Part shown: piece by piece, positions 16,415-25,564 of the stretch
Layout of the letters: the number at the start of each line of letters is the position of its first letter
Position numbering within the stretch: the first letter of the stretch is position 1
Assembly: GCF_016745235.1 (NCBI RefSeq)
Contig: NZ_JAELVM010000001.1
Span: 1,315,856 to 1,379,855 of the forward strand
Source: Chryseobacterium endalhagicum
Lineage (GTDB): Bacteria; Bacteroidota; Bacteroidia; Flavobacteriales; Weeksellaceae
Direction of reading: 5' to 3'
DNA: 64,000 bases
Translations under genes and position numbers: made by a program
Notes under the pieces: generated by a model
Database searches by the model: none
The model's input: the letters and a program-made list of their open reading frames with translations, nothing else
What the model was told of the DNA's origin: nothing

Positions 16415-17923
16415 ATGATGAAAAAATACCTTTCTTATATTTTACTTTTTGGATTTCCATTGTTTGGATGCCAGAATAAAGTGGCCGGGCAAGCTGCTTA
16501 CGAACAGAACTGGAAATTGCTGGAACAGGAAAATAGTGCACTGGCCTTTGATGCCGATATAAAATTATCTGATGCCGAAACCGCGTTGGATAAAAAACTG
16601 TTTCAGATGCGGAAGCAGTTCCTTGCCGAAACAGAAACGCAAAAACTGCCTTTATTTAGCCGTTCATTTAACGAGTTAAAGCCCCTTATAGAAACCAGTA
16701 AATTGTTTGATGTTCTTCAGATGATGCCAAAAGGAGGTCTGCTGCATACCCACAGCGGAGGGATAACCAATGTAGATTGGATAATTTCTGCAGCAAGAAA
16801 ATACAAAGAATGCTACGTTTATGATCAGAAAGATAATGACCAGTTCATCTTCGGGCAGCTGGCGTTTTTTGCGAAAGAAAATGTTCCGCAGGGATTTGTA
16901 AGCCTTGATAAAAAGCTGATCTCAGATCCCGGTTTTGAAAGTAAATTAAAAGAACTTCTGATTCTGAAACGTGATAATTTATGCAGTTACACAGATTACT
17001 GGATAGAATTTGAAAAGCGTTTTAAAAGAATTAATCTGCTGTTGCCTTACCGTCCGTTTTTTAAGGAATATTATTTAAAAGGATTTCAGGATTTAGCAAA
17101 AGATCATGTACAGCATGTGGAAATCAGATTTATTTTTGATGAGCTTTACGATTTTCAGCATGGAAAATATCCTTTAAAGACTTCTATCACGGATCTGCAG
17201 GATGTGATTAAAGAAGTACATCAGTCCAATCCTCAGTTTACGCTGAAATTAATTTATTCAAGTTTTAAATTCTTAGATCCCGCAAGTATTGATAAACAGC
17301 TTGAAGTAGCTTTCGGGCTCAAAAAAGAATTTCCGGATATGATCTCAGGTTTCGACCTTGTAGCGGATGAAGCAGCCGGAAACAGCATTTATTCTTTCCA
17401 GAACAACTGGACAAAACTGAATGAGCTGTCTAAAAAGTATGAAGTAGACATGCCACTTTTCCTGCATGCCGGCGAAAGTAATTCTGTACTTAATAAAAAC
17501 GTCCTTGATATTTCCATTTTGAATAACCAGCGCATCGGGCATGGCCTGAATCTGATTTATTTTCCAAAATCCATGGAGCTGATCAGAAAACAGGGCAAAC
17601 TGGTTGAGGTAAGCCCGATCAGTAATCAGATCCTGGGGTATGTCAGCGATTTCCGGAATCACCCTGCGAGAGTTTTGCTGAGCAATGGCGTTCAGTGTTC
17701 CATTAACAGTGATGATCCTTCGGTTTACGGTTATGATGGTCTTAGTTACGATTTCTGGGTCGCTTTCGTGTATTGGGAACTCGATGTGAAAGCACTTAAA
17801 AAACTGGTTTTCAATTCCATTAATTATTCTTCGCTGAATAAAGATCAGAAAAAGGAAGCCATTGTGTACCTGAACAAACAGTGGAATGATTTTATCCAAA
17901 AAGCAAATCAGAAGCTCAACTAA
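16415..17923 (+). CDS. Lipoprotein adenosine deaminase of the ADGF/CECR1 type
   Basis: A 502-residue metal-dependent deaminase converting adenosine to inosine, anchored outside the cytoplasm: the N-terminus MMKKYLSYILLFGFPLFGC ends in a lipobox with Cys after about 20 residues. The first metal-binding motif is GLLHTHSGG (His111 and His113, in place of the HLHxxG of many deaminases), then FDLVADEA, the catalytic HAGES (about residue 351), the conserved RIGHG, and the metal-binding SDDPS (about 430). A helical N-terminal part of about 80 residues precedes the barrel, as in the secreted growth-factor-type adenosine deaminases. It may scavenge or destroy extracellular adenosine, which is an inflammatory signal in animals. 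An ATG at 16418 is an alternative start. Confidence 0.88.
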   Translation: MMKKYLSYILLFGFPLFGCQNKVAGQAAYEQNWKLLEQENSALAFDADIKLSDAETALDKKLFQMRKQFLAETETQKLPLFSRSFNELKPLIETSKLFDVLQMMPKGGLLHTHSGGITNVDWIISAARKYKECYVYDQKDNDQFIFGQLAFFAKENVPQGFVSLDKKLISDPGFESKLKELLILKRDNLCSYTDYWIEFEKRFKRINLLLPYRPFFKEYYLKGFQDLAKDHVQHVEIRFIFDELYDFQHGKYPLKTSITDLQDVIKEVHQSNPQFTLKLIYSSFKFLDPASIDKQLEVAFGLKKEFPDMISGFDLVADEAAGNSIYSFQNNWTKLNELSKKYEVDMPLFLHAGESNSVLNKNVLDISILNNQRIGHGLNLIYFPKSMELIRKQGKLVEVSPISNQILGYVSDFRNHPARVLLSNGVQCSINSDDPSVYGYDGLSYDFWVAFVYWELDVKALKKLVFNSINYSSLNKDQKKEAIVYLNKQWNDFIQKANQKLN

Positions 17924-18010
17924 AATCTGACCATCTATACAATTAAATAAAGGTTATTTCAAACATGAGATCGCCTTTTTTTTGTGATTAACGATCAAAT
18001 ACATGATTAA

Positions 18011-18194
18011 TTTTTTTGACGCAAAGTTCGATTCTGAGACTGTATATTTTAAGGAATGCAAAGAAGAGAATCAATCTTCGATTGATTCGATTAAGCGAAT
18101 GGATAATACGTCCGCTTCATCACTGACGAAGTCAGATCCTTTGCTTTCCTTGAAATTCAACACGGTCTAAAATAAAATCTTTGCGTCAAAAAAA
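18011..18194. repeat. 184-bp element with perfect 16-bp terminal inverted repeats
   Basis: The ends TTTTTTTGACGCAAAG (18011-18026) and CTTTGCGTCAAAAAAA (18179-18194) are perfect inverted repeats. The interior holds TCAATCttcGATTGA and the blocks GATTAAGCG, GTCCGCTT and CCTTTGCT, all found again in the copies at 30137 and 30336. No coding capacity. It looks like a small non-autonomous mobile element; no target-site duplication can be confirmed. Confidence 0.7.
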
Positions 18195-18322
18195 CTTCAC
18201 TTGTTTTTCCACGAACACTTGAAGAAATTATCTCGAATGATCATTTTTTAGGATTTAAATTATTCTGTTCAAAATTTTTCATGATCAGTTTGCAGAACCT
18301 TTCAGATTATAAAATTCTGATA

Positions 18323-18367
18323 TACAATAAACCCGGCTGTATCGAAGAGACAGCCGGGTTTATTGTA
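18323..18367. terminator. Strong bidirectional terminator
   Basis: A perfect 18-bp stem (18323-18340 with 18350-18367) with GGCTGT at its tip and a 9-base loop, A/T-rich at both ends. It lies just downstream of the minus-strand gene that ends at 18382 and 400 bases beyond the deaminase. Confidence 0.85.
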
Positions 18368-18381
18368 ATCTTTTAAAAGAT

Positions 18382-18867
18382 TTATTTTTTTGGTTTCAAA
18401 GAGAAATTGTCTACGTAAACCGCCTGATGTATGCCATTCAGTAGAACTTTCAATCCCAGATGATTGTCCTTTTTGAAAGAAATTTCATATGTTTTTTTAT
18501 CTCCCGTTATTTTTGAAGGTTTGGCTATTGAAACATAAGATTTTGCATCAGATGTACTGCCTATTGAGAATAATTCCAGGGTAGTTTCTCCTCCGTTGTC
18601 CGAAACATCAAGGGTAAGTGTATAGGTTCCGGCCTTGATTTTCGGGGTCGTTAAATACATATTTTCTCCAGGGCTCGTCATCGAATAAAATATGATTCTT
18701 TTGTCACTTGCATACAGCATTGCTTTTCCCGGCTGAGCCGTCCAGCACTTATTCATATCTTTCCACGTGTCAAAATTTTCTGTGATTGTGGATACGGTCT
18801 GACACTGCGCGTTAGCTGTCAGAAATCCTCCTAAAGTCATTATTCCGGCGAGTACGATCTTTCTCAT
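18382..18867 (-). CDS. Small secreted beta-sandwich protein
   Basis: A 161-residue protein with signal peptide MRKIVLAGIMTLGGFLTANA. The mature part begins QCQTVSTITENFDTWKDMNKCW and ends AVYVDNFSLKPKK, a start and end typical of jelly-roll domains of the cleaved-adhesin or carbohydrate-binding kind (ENFD...CW... and VDNFSL). Two cysteines (in CQ and KCW) might form a disulfide. It is a single domain with no enzyme and no sorting tail. A role in adhesion or binding is a guess. Confidence 0.7.
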   Translation of the reverse strand: MRKIVLAGIMTLGGFLTANAQCQTVSTITENFDTWKDMNKCWTAQPGKAMLYASDKRIIFYSMTSPGENMYLTTPKIKAGTYTLTLDVSDNGGETTLELFSIGSTSDAKSYVSIAKPSKITGDKKTYEISFKKDNHLGLKVLLNGIHQAVYVDNFSLKPKK

Positions 18868-19198
18868 ATATTATTTACATATTATCAGGTAAAAATAGTC
18901 AAAAAAGGTCACATCGGAAAGTTATTTTTAATTAATCCAGATTAAAATAAATTAAGTTCGCGATAATATCAGTGAGATGATAAAACTGAAAAAATACAAA
19001 TTGGAATTACTTTTTTTCCTTGTGATCATGCTCAACATATTGATAGACTGGCAGATATTCCTAATGGTTTCGTGTGTATTCAATAGGGGCGGGCTTCAGG
19101 CTAGCGGTGGTCGGAAGAAAAATTTGCCGCTCATGACTAAACAAAAATGGAATCTTTTAAAGTTTTATATGATCAAAAACCGTAGCGATTTTTTCGAT

Positions 19199-19389
19199 TT
19201 TTTTATCGCAAAGGAAGACAAAGATTATATTAAATACTTTTTTTTAAGAAAAACAAAGCCGCTTCGCTTATTTTAAGAAATACAACAATAGAAATTACCC
19301 TTGTCTTACATTGATAAGTCTACGCCTTTGTTTATCTTAATAATAGCATTCAAAGAAAACAAATCTTTGTCTTCCTTTGTGATAAAAAA
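19199..19389. repeat. 191-bp element with 28-bp terminal inverted repeats
   Basis: The arms 19199-19226 and 19362-19389 match over 27 of 28 bases (core CAAAGGAAGACAAAGATT). The interior contains a second, shorter inverted pair (ACAAAGCC and GCCTTTGT). It is enclosed by a 12-bp outer inverted repeat, GGCGGGCTTCAG at 19088 and CTGAAGCCCGCC at 19437, and followed by small palindromes such as GGCTTTAGCC. No gene is evident in 18868-19594: the 99-codon frame starting at 18977 runs into the element. Confidence 0.7.
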
Positions 19390-19594
19390 TAGTAAATAAA
19401 AAAGCTAGAGGAAAAATTCTTCTGAACATGATTAGGCTGAAGCCCGCCTACAGGATATACCTGTTGCAAAAGGCTTTAGCCAAAACTTAGGCGCCAGGAT
19501 TTTCCTTAGATCTTTTTAAAAATGTTTTAATCAATTCTTTTTGCCCCAGACTCACGTGAAAATAAAAAACAGATAAGCAGTGAGGTTAGTTTCA

Positions 19595-20224
19595 CTATGG
19601 ACGTACCAATCCGTATTCCATGGCTAATTTTATGGCCGTACTTAAGTTGGTGGTTTTGAATTTAACGATCAGGTTTTTGCGGTGACTTTCTACCGTGTGC
19701 GGGCTTATAAACAGCTTATCGGCTATCTGAATGGTGGTAAGACCCAAAGACGCTTCCAGTAAGATTTCCTTTTCTCTTCGGGTTAATTTCGGTACTGCAT
19801 TCAATCCGGAATTCGTTTTCATTTCTACAATTTTTTGGGTCTGATTGCAGAGGAATTTCTCACCTTTAAGGATCATCTGTATGCCCAAAATGATTTCCGT
19901 GACCAGCGCATTTTTCTGGATGTAGCCCATAGCGCCTTCTTCCAGGGTACTGTTGATGACGGCAAATTCATTATGCACACTCAGCATCATGATCTGGGTA
20001 GCCGGATATTTTTTTAATATGGGCTTAATTAAATCTATACTGTTACTATCGGAAAGGTTAATATCCAGTAATAAAACATCTATAATCTGGTTTTCCAGTC
20101 CTGTAAGAAGTTCACTTGCTGAAGAGTAGCAGCCGACGACCGTAAAGTTCTCCTGTTGAGAAAGAATATTTTTTAAGCCTTCCAGCAATAATGGGTGATC
20201 ATCGGTTATAGCAATTTTAATCAT
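19595..20224 (-). CDS. NarL/LuxR-type response regulator
   Basis: A 209-residue response regulator: receiver domain (1-120) with Asp8-Asp9 and phospho-acceptor Asp54 in LLLDINLSD, then a LuxR-type helix-turn-helix (about 142-205) with LTRREKEILLEASLGLT, IADKLFISPHTVESHRKNL. It lies 9 bases downstream of the sensor kinase gene and is its evident partner. Targets cannot be read; in related bacteria such TPR-kinase/NarL pairs are common and mostly unstudied. Confidence 0.93.
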   Translation of the reverse strand: MIKIAITDDHPLLLEGLKNILSQQENFTVVGCYSSASELLTGLENQIIDVLLLDINLSDSNSIDLIKPILKKYPATQIMMLSVHNEFAVINSTLEEGAMGYIQKNALVTEIILGIQMILKGEKFLCNQTQKIVEMKTNSGLNAVPKLTRREKEILLEASLGLTTIQIADKLFISPHTVESHRKNLIVKFKTTNLSTAIKLAMEYGLVRP

Positions 20225-20233
20225 GGTTTGTTT

Positions 20234-22471
20234 TTATTTTGGAAATTTAATCTCAATATTGGTTCCTATATGGATCTGGGATTCTATCTGCAGACTGCCT
20301 TTCAGGAACTCAACGCGTGAACGGATGTTATGAAATCCTGCGGAATGAGCGTGATTCAGGATCTTGGTGTCAAAACCTTCTCCATCATCTTCCACGATAA
20401 TCACATAATCGGATTCATTTTCGATAAACTGAATAATGATCTGTTCTGCGGCGGCATGTTTTACAGCATTATTGACCAATTCCTGAACAATTCTGTACAC
20501 CAGCAACTGACTTTCCAATGGCAGCTGATTTGAATAATGTAAAAACTGAACATCAACATCCAGTTTCGGACTAGTCATCCGGGAAACATATTCCATCAGC
20601 GTTTCCTGAAGGCCATACTTCAGTAACAGATCCGGCATCAGATTATGCGCAACACGGCGAAGTTCGTCCACTGCAATATCGATCTGCGCCATGGATCGCT
20701 CGATTTGCGGCTGATGGTGATCGCTGGATTTATCTTTTAGTAAAAACAGATTCATTTTGGTTCCGGACAGTAAACTTCCGAGGCCATCGTGCAGATCCCG
20801 GGCTATTCTTCCTCTTTCCTGTTCCTGACCTTCCAGCATCAGTGTAAGATTGGATATTTTTGAGTCCTGTATCACCTTATCCATTTCGAGAAGATGTAAT
20901 TTTTCTTTTTGCTTAATGCCTTTTGTCCTCTGAAAATAGGCATACAACAGCAAAATGAGCAGTAAAGAAACAGAAGCGATCAACCCGATATAAAAGGTAT
21001 TGATTTTCTCCTTATAATCCACCCGCGCTTTATAGAGATCGACTTCCCGTTTTCTATTAGAAGATTCCAGCTGTGATAAACGGAGTTCCTGAGCTTTTTT
21101 ACTGTTTTCAATTTCAGTTAATTCCAGTTTTCTAAACTGATTCTCTTTCGTTAACTCCAGATTTTCCAGTTTCTGAGCCTGCTGCAGACTGTGCCAGCCC
21201 ATTTCCTTAAGACGCTGTTCCTGCTTTTCAGAGGCTAATTGCAGACGGAGCAACTGCTGTTTTTGCTTCTCCCTTTCATACTGGATTTCCAGTCTTTTAC
21301 CCAGAGCTGTATTTTTCTGATCATAAACCTGCTTAAAGGTTTCTATATACTTCTTTTGGTAAAATATGGCTTCTTTAAAATTATTTTCATTTTGAAAAAG
21401 TTGGGAGAGATTTTCAAAAATAGAAAGCTTGACCTGCGGATCTTCGATATTATTATACTCCGATTCTGCCAATGCCGTCATCAAGTAGTTTTTCGCGTCT
21501 TCCTGATGACCATTCTGCAAAGCTAATTCTGCCAGAATACCATTTGCTGATGCAGCATGGTCATGATTTCCTGTTGCGGTACCCTGGGTTTTAGCTAAAT
21601 TAGCATAATACAGCACTTTGTCTCTGTAGGATTCAGGGAAATAATTTAAATACAGATTGGCCAGATTGATCGCTACAAAAGAAAGGGTAGACGGAATAGG
21701 CATACGCGCCTTATTGGTTTTATACGTCTCTATTGCTTTGAGATAATACGATTCTGCCAGGTTGATAAAAGCTTTATTATCGGTAGATTCATAGCGTTTT
21801 TCGTACATATAGCCCATCGCCATATAAGAATCGAACAAGTTCATGGGATCTTTCTGCTGTAAGGCAATTTCCAATGATAACTTACTGTATTTCTCCTGAA
21901 GCTGGTACTCATTCCAATCGGCATAAATACTGTTTAATTCCCGGTATACCGATGCTTTTCTATTGTTTAAACTTTCAGAATTGGGTGCTTTCTCATAGGA
22001 GGACAGGGCTTTTAAAAAATGGCGGACCGCCTCGGCTTCTTTATTATTTCGGGCACGGATCCAGCCAATTCCATAGGCTACATAGCCTTTTGTTTCCTGA
22101 TCTTTTGTTTTTGCTTCATAAAATTGGGCGAGTCTGGATGCATTTTCATAGGCTTTAACATTGTCCATCAGTCTGTAGTTGATCGCAGCAATAATGTATA
22201 AATAGGCCGCATATTTTCCGTCCGGTTCCTTTTTAGCATAAGCAATATTTTCATTTAAAATGGCAATCGCTTTATCTTGCTGTTTATTGAAAAATAGAGC
22301 CTGTGCATATTTGCCGGTCATCATCATTCGCTGGGTACTTCCCGGTTTGTATTTTTTGTACAGCTGTTCCGGACTGTTGGAAACTTCCTGAGCTGATGCA
22401 GAATGACCCGCTAAGACAAGACATAGAAAGAGAATGGGGAAGCGTAAAAAGGAAAAAAAATTAATCAGCAT
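20234..22471 (-). CDS. TPR-containing sensor histidine kinase, HisKA_3 type
   Basis: A 745-residue sensor kinase. It begins with a signal peptide (FPILFLCLVLAGHSASAQ), then about 340 residues of TPR-like helical repeats in the periplasm (AYLYIIAAINYRLMDNVKAYENASRLA, ASANGILAELALQNGHQEDAKNYL), a long Gln/Lys/Glu-rich coiled coil (about 395-485), one membrane helix (about 490-513, FYIGLIASVSLLLILLLYAYF), the dimerisation domain with the phospho-acceptor His in RIARDLHDGLGSLLSG (about 560), and a C-terminal HATPase domain (QELVNNAVKHA, DDGEGFD). It is the first gene of a two-gene unit with the NarL-type regulator. The ligand is unknown; the TPR array suggests protein or peptide sensing. Confidence 0.93.
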   Translation of the reverse strand: MLINFFSFLRFPILFLCLVLAGHSASAQEVSNSPEQLYKKYKPGSTQRMMMTGKYAQALFFNKQQDKAIAILNENIAYAKKEPDGKYAAYLYIIAAINYRLMDNVKAYENASRLAQFYEAKTKDQETKGYVAYGIGWIRARNNKEAEAVRHFLKALSSYEKAPNSESLNNRKASVYRELNSIYADWNEYQLQEKYSKLSLEIALQQKDPMNLFDSYMAMGYMYEKRYESTDNKAFINLAESYYLKAIETYKTNKARMPIPSTLSFVAINLANLYLNYFPESYRDKVLYYANLAKTQGTATGNHDHAASANGILAELALQNGHQEDAKNYLMTALAESEYNNIEDPQVKLSIFENLSQLFQNENNFKEAIFYQKKYIETFKQVYDQKNTALGKRLEIQYEREKQKQQLLRLQLASEKQEQRLKEMGWHSLQQAQKLENLELTKENQFRKLELTEIENSKKAQELRLSQLESSNRKREVDLYKARVDYKEKINTFYIGLIASVSLLLILLLYAYFQRTKGIKQKEKLHLLEMDKVIQDSKISNLTLMLEGQEQERGRIARDLHDGLGSLLSGTKMNLFLLKDKSSDHHQPQIERSMAQIDIAVDELRRVAHNLMPDLLLKYGLQETLMEYVSRMTSPKLDVDVQFLHYSNQLPLESQLLVYRIVQELVNNAVKHAAAEQIIIQFIENESDYVIIVEDDGEGFDTKILNHAHSAGFHNIRSRVEFLKGSLQIESQIHIGTNIEIKFPK

Positions 22472-22491
22472 TGTTCAGGATATAGAGAAGG

Positions 22492-22499
22492 CAAAGTTA
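22492..22499 (-). promoter_or_regulatory. -7 box (TAACTTTG) of the kinase-regulator operon
   Basis: A perfect TAnnTTTG on the minus strand, about 20 bases before the kinase start codon, implying a short leader of roughly 15 bases. No clear -33 TTG is present. Confidence 0.45.
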
Positions 22500-22623
22500 T
22501 TACTTTACGGTTTCTCACGGGTTATATTTCATATTCAATTTAAATAATAGGACAGTGAATACCGTCATAGATGAGCCCCTTCATAGATAAAGCCAAAACT
22601 CGTTATTCCTGTGCGTTTTTTCA

Positions 22624-22687
22624 ATCCCTGTTTTCAGCTAATTTCAGGGATGAGACCAAACTGAACAAATTGGCTGAAAACAGGGAT
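22624..22687. repeat. Long inverted repeat upstream of a lipoprotein gene
   Basis: Arms 22624-22644 and 22667-22687 pair over 20 of 21 bases (core CCCTGTTTTCAGC) around a 22-base spacer. The right arm recurs at 23883-23903 with two changes, again upstream of a lipoprotein gene. The rest of the 359-base gap 22472-22830 holds no gene. Confidence 0.6.
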
Positions 22688-22830
22688 GTTTTATCATGAT
22701 TTTTTTGCACAAATTTGCCTTTAGTATTTGTGAAGACAAATAGTATAATCAAAATGGAGATGAATAAATGTAATTTTGATTCGGAAGGTGTCCCATCGTT
22801 GGAAGCCTATCATCAATAAAGAGCAAAACA

Positions 22831-23637
22831 ATGAAGAAAACAATTTTGATTTTTTTACCCTTACTCATGACGATTTCCTGTAAAGATAAAAAGCAGGAAA
22901 CAAAAAATAAAACAGTATCTCCTCAGGAACAGGTTCAGCTTAGTAAAGATTCAACGGATCTGAAACAGAATCCGGTTGAAGAACCAACGGAACCTATCAG
23001 TATTCTTCTCCCTAAAGAGTACCGGGACTTCGGAAAAGACAATGAAGTCAACGGACTTGCAAAGGATTGGCTGGACTTATATCAAAAGGAAGGAAAATTT
23101 TATTTGGGTAAAGCTGATTATACCGTCACAAAAGGGTTTTCTGAATGCTCAGGAGATTCTACAAAAGTCATTCATTCTAAAAATAACAGTCTTTTACTCA
23201 TAGGCCATTCACGATTGGCACCTGGTGAAATAAAGACAGTGAAAATTGCAAAGAATAAAATTTGGCCAACAGAAAAACTGAAATTTCGCCTTGGAAATGA
23301 AGAGTACACATTGCGGGCAGAAGGAAAAGTGCTTTCATCAGAAAAAGTACACACGGATGAAGGGGAGGAACTCTATCAAAATGTAAAGGATTATAAGCTT
23401 TATCTGTCAGCCAATAATGCTCCGGAAACCCTGTTCTTACAGGAAGAATCATTCAATGATACTTTTGTTGAACTGCTTTTCATAGGAGATATTGACAAGG
23501 ATGGAAAACCAGATTTTATTTTCGGGGCCAACAGAGATTATGAAGAGGAGCGGGTGATTCTCTATCTCTCTTCCCATGCGAAAAAAGGAAAAATCATTAA
23601 AAAAGCAGCAGAAATAGCCATTCAGTTTGATTGCTAA
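22831..23637 (+). CDS. Lipoprotein of unknown function
   Basis: A 268-residue protein with a lipoprotein signal (MKKTILIFLPLLMTISC, Cys17) and a charged, low-complexity linker (KDKKQETKNKTVSPQEQ). The globular part has LLPKEYRDFGKDNEVNGLAKDWLDLYQKEGKFYLGKADYTV and, toward the end, a calcium-site-like DIDKDGKPDFIFGANRD, an FG-GAP/EF-hand type loop found in many secreted Bacteroidota proteins. It is not recognised beyond that. It opens a run of four exported proteins. Two of these, this one and the one ending at 27708, share the lipobox, linker and DxDxDxxPD-type loop layout, so they may be distant relatives. Confidence 0.75.
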   Translation: MKKTILIFLPLLMTISCKDKKQETKNKTVSPQEQVQLSKDSTDLKQNPVEEPTEPISILLPKEYRDFGKDNEVNGLAKDWLDLYQKEGKFYLGKADYTVTKGFSECSGDSTKVIHSKNNSLLLIGHSRLAPGEIKTVKIAKNKIWPTEKLKFRLGNEEYTLRAEGKVLSSEKVHTDEGEELYQNVKDYKLYLSANNAPETLFLQEESFNDTFVELLFIGDIDKDGKPDFIFGANRDYEEERVILYLSSHAKKGKIIKKAAEIAIQFDC

Positions 23638-24006
23638 AATCATTTTTAAAATAAACTGAGTTCGGGATAAGAAAATTAGGATTGAGGTAGCGAAAGGTAT
23701 GGATTTTAGAAGATTTTGAATTTTACTATCCGCCATCAATTGACTATTCACTTGCGAAGCAAAATTCACCATTGACATTCCTAAAAAATATTATAACACT
23801 AGCTCACATTAAAATAAGATCTGTAAAACTCATCCATCCATTCCTCTTTTATTATTTTATTTCGAAACGGGGGTAAGGGCACAAATTAGCTGAAAGCAGG
23901 GATTTTATGCGGTGATGCTTTTACAGATCTTTGTTTATAATTATTTCGGACACCAAAACACAATGATGAAATTTTTCTATGGGTCCGGAAAAGACAATGC
24001 AGAACT
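23638..24006. other. Intergenic region with a copy of the upstream repeat arm
   Basis: 369 bases without a gene. They hold a run of near-repeats around CAATTGACTATTCAC and ATTCACCATTGAC (23745-23777) and, at 23883-23903, a copy of the repeat arm seen at 22667-22687. Confidence 0.45.
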
Positions 24007-25497
24007 ATGATGAGAATAACGGGAGTTTTAATGATAGCAGCGGTAAGTTTGTCAATTGGTTGTTCTAATAAATCCGCCGATAAAAATGCATCCGTGATGG
24101 TATCAAAACAGGCTAAAGTAATGATCCCCATTTTGCAGAAAAACGGACTATTCCGATACGTGGATGAAAATCTTAAACCCGTCATTGACAAAGAATTTGC
24201 TCACGCCTCGAAGTTCAGCCCAAAAGGATATGCCTTTGTCTATGATAAAGATTTCAGACAGGGAATTATAGATGTAAAAGGGAACTTCATCAGAGATTTT
24301 AGCGACAAAAAATATGAAACCTACGATCTGGGAACATTGACACTCATTGAGGAATCAAGAGAATATGAAAAAACACTGCCAGTCTGGAAATGGGACTGGA
24401 ATATTTTAGGAAGTGGAGTTGATAAAACGGCAACTTTTTCTGACGTAACCATCTCGGTACTGCAAACCGGTCAGAAAATAGCTTCCAAAACACGCAATGT
24501 GGAGGATTATGAAGAAGGAATTTCATTGGATTTGAATTCATTAGACGAGAACCATTTTGTGATGAATGAGAAATTGTATGAGATCAAAGGAGATAAGGTT
24601 AAAGAAATGGCAGATCAGATATACTTTACCTTTACGGATGACAAAGTTTTAGTTTCAGAAAAAAACGGGAATGCTGTTTTTTATGCTTTTGATGGAAAAA
24701 TGAAGAAGACAAAAGAGTTAAAACCCATCAAAGAAATCACTATTCAGGCCAATGGTAAAAGCATTTTACTGGATTCACTGAACGAAACCCGATATGTGCA
24801 GCGTCCTGCCAATTCAAATCTGTTGAAAGATATAAAAACGAATGAAATTCTTCCTTATCCTACTTTCGACAAGGCATTTCCCATTACGTTTTCCCATCTG
24901 AGTGACGAGCAGATTAGCTTTCTCAACAAGGTAACCTTAATTTCCTCCGTCAATAAAACACCCTATTTTATTCTGGGTGCATTTAATTACGGTCAATGGA
25001 AATACGATTACAAATATGTAGACACAAAAGGGAATTTCCTGCAGTCCATTGAAGCACCTGATTTCTTTATCCTCGGAAATATCGGCGAAATACTCTGGCC
25101 GGAATCTGAGCGGATTATTTCACCTTCTTTTATTGAAAAAGGCTATCAGGTAGAAAAGATTAAAAAGGTGTACAATCAGGAAAATTTGTTTGTGATTCAA
25201 ACCGGAAAAGATAATCTGCCCTCCAAAAAGGGATTATGGAACAGCAAAACACAGCAATGGATCATTCCGGCAGAATGTAATGACATCAATGTACTTGACT
25301 ATCAAAAAATGATAGTTTTCTTAAAAATGGGAAAAGAAGATGGCTCGTATCTGTATGATGCCCAAAATAAAAAACGGATCACCACGACAATGTATAAATC
25401 CGTTTCGGCAGACGGATTCGCTACCAGACAGATTGGACCGGACAAAGAAGAAAGTTATTATATTGATATTTTCACAGGAAAAGAATTTAAGGAATAA
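24007..25497 (+). CDS. Lipoprotein with WG-type repeats
   Basis: A 496-residue lipoprotein (MMRITGVLMIAAVSLSIGC, lipobox IGC). The region after the linker, GLFRYVDENLKPVIDKEFAHASKFSPKGYAFVYDKDFRQGIIDVKGNFI, fits the WG beta repeat (pattern Y-x-D-x-x-G-K-x-V-I ... F-x-x-G-x-A-x-V). More degenerate units occur toward the C-terminus (LPSKKGLWNSKTQQWIIPAECNDINVL, DGSYLYDAQNKKRI). WG-repeat proteins probably form beta-propeller-like or solenoid folds and are frequent in accessory regions of these genomes. The repeat suggests binding, not catalysis. Neighbouring genes are of the same exported, repeat-rich type. Confidence 0.78.
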   Translation: MMRITGVLMIAAVSLSIGCSNKSADKNASVMVSKQAKVMIPILQKNGLFRYVDENLKPVIDKEFAHASKFSPKGYAFVYDKDFRQGIIDVKGNFIRDFSDKKYETYDLGTLTLIEESREYEKTLPVWKWDWNILGSGVDKTATFSDVTISVLQTGQKIASKTRNVEDYEEGISLDLNSLDENHFVMNEKLYEIKGDKVKEMADQIYFTFTDDKVLVSEKNGNAVFYAFDGKMKKTKELKPIKEITIQANGKSILLDSLNETRYVQRPANSNLLKDIKTNEILPYPTFDKAFPITFSHLSDEQISFLNKVTLISSVNKTPYFILGAFNYGQWKYDYKYVDTKGNFLQSIEAPDFFILGNIGEILWPESERIISPSFIEKGYQVEKIKKVYNQENLFVIQTGKDNLPSKKGLWNSKTQQWIIPAECNDINVLDYQKMIVFLKMGKEDGSYLYDAQNKKRITTTMYKSVSADGFATRQIGPDKEESYYIDIFTGKEFKE

Positions 25498-25564
25498 AAC
25501 ACATTACAATAGCGCAGATAAACTGTTTTTAAGGCTTTTGCGTATATCTAAAGTTTAAAAAAAT

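Noticed and set aside
18977..19276. A 99-codon open frame with a hydrophobic N-terminal part
   Set aside because: Its second half is translation of the palindromic sequence at 19088 and of the 191-bp inverted-repeat element; no terminator or neighbour supports it. At best the first 35 codons are the remains of a gene.
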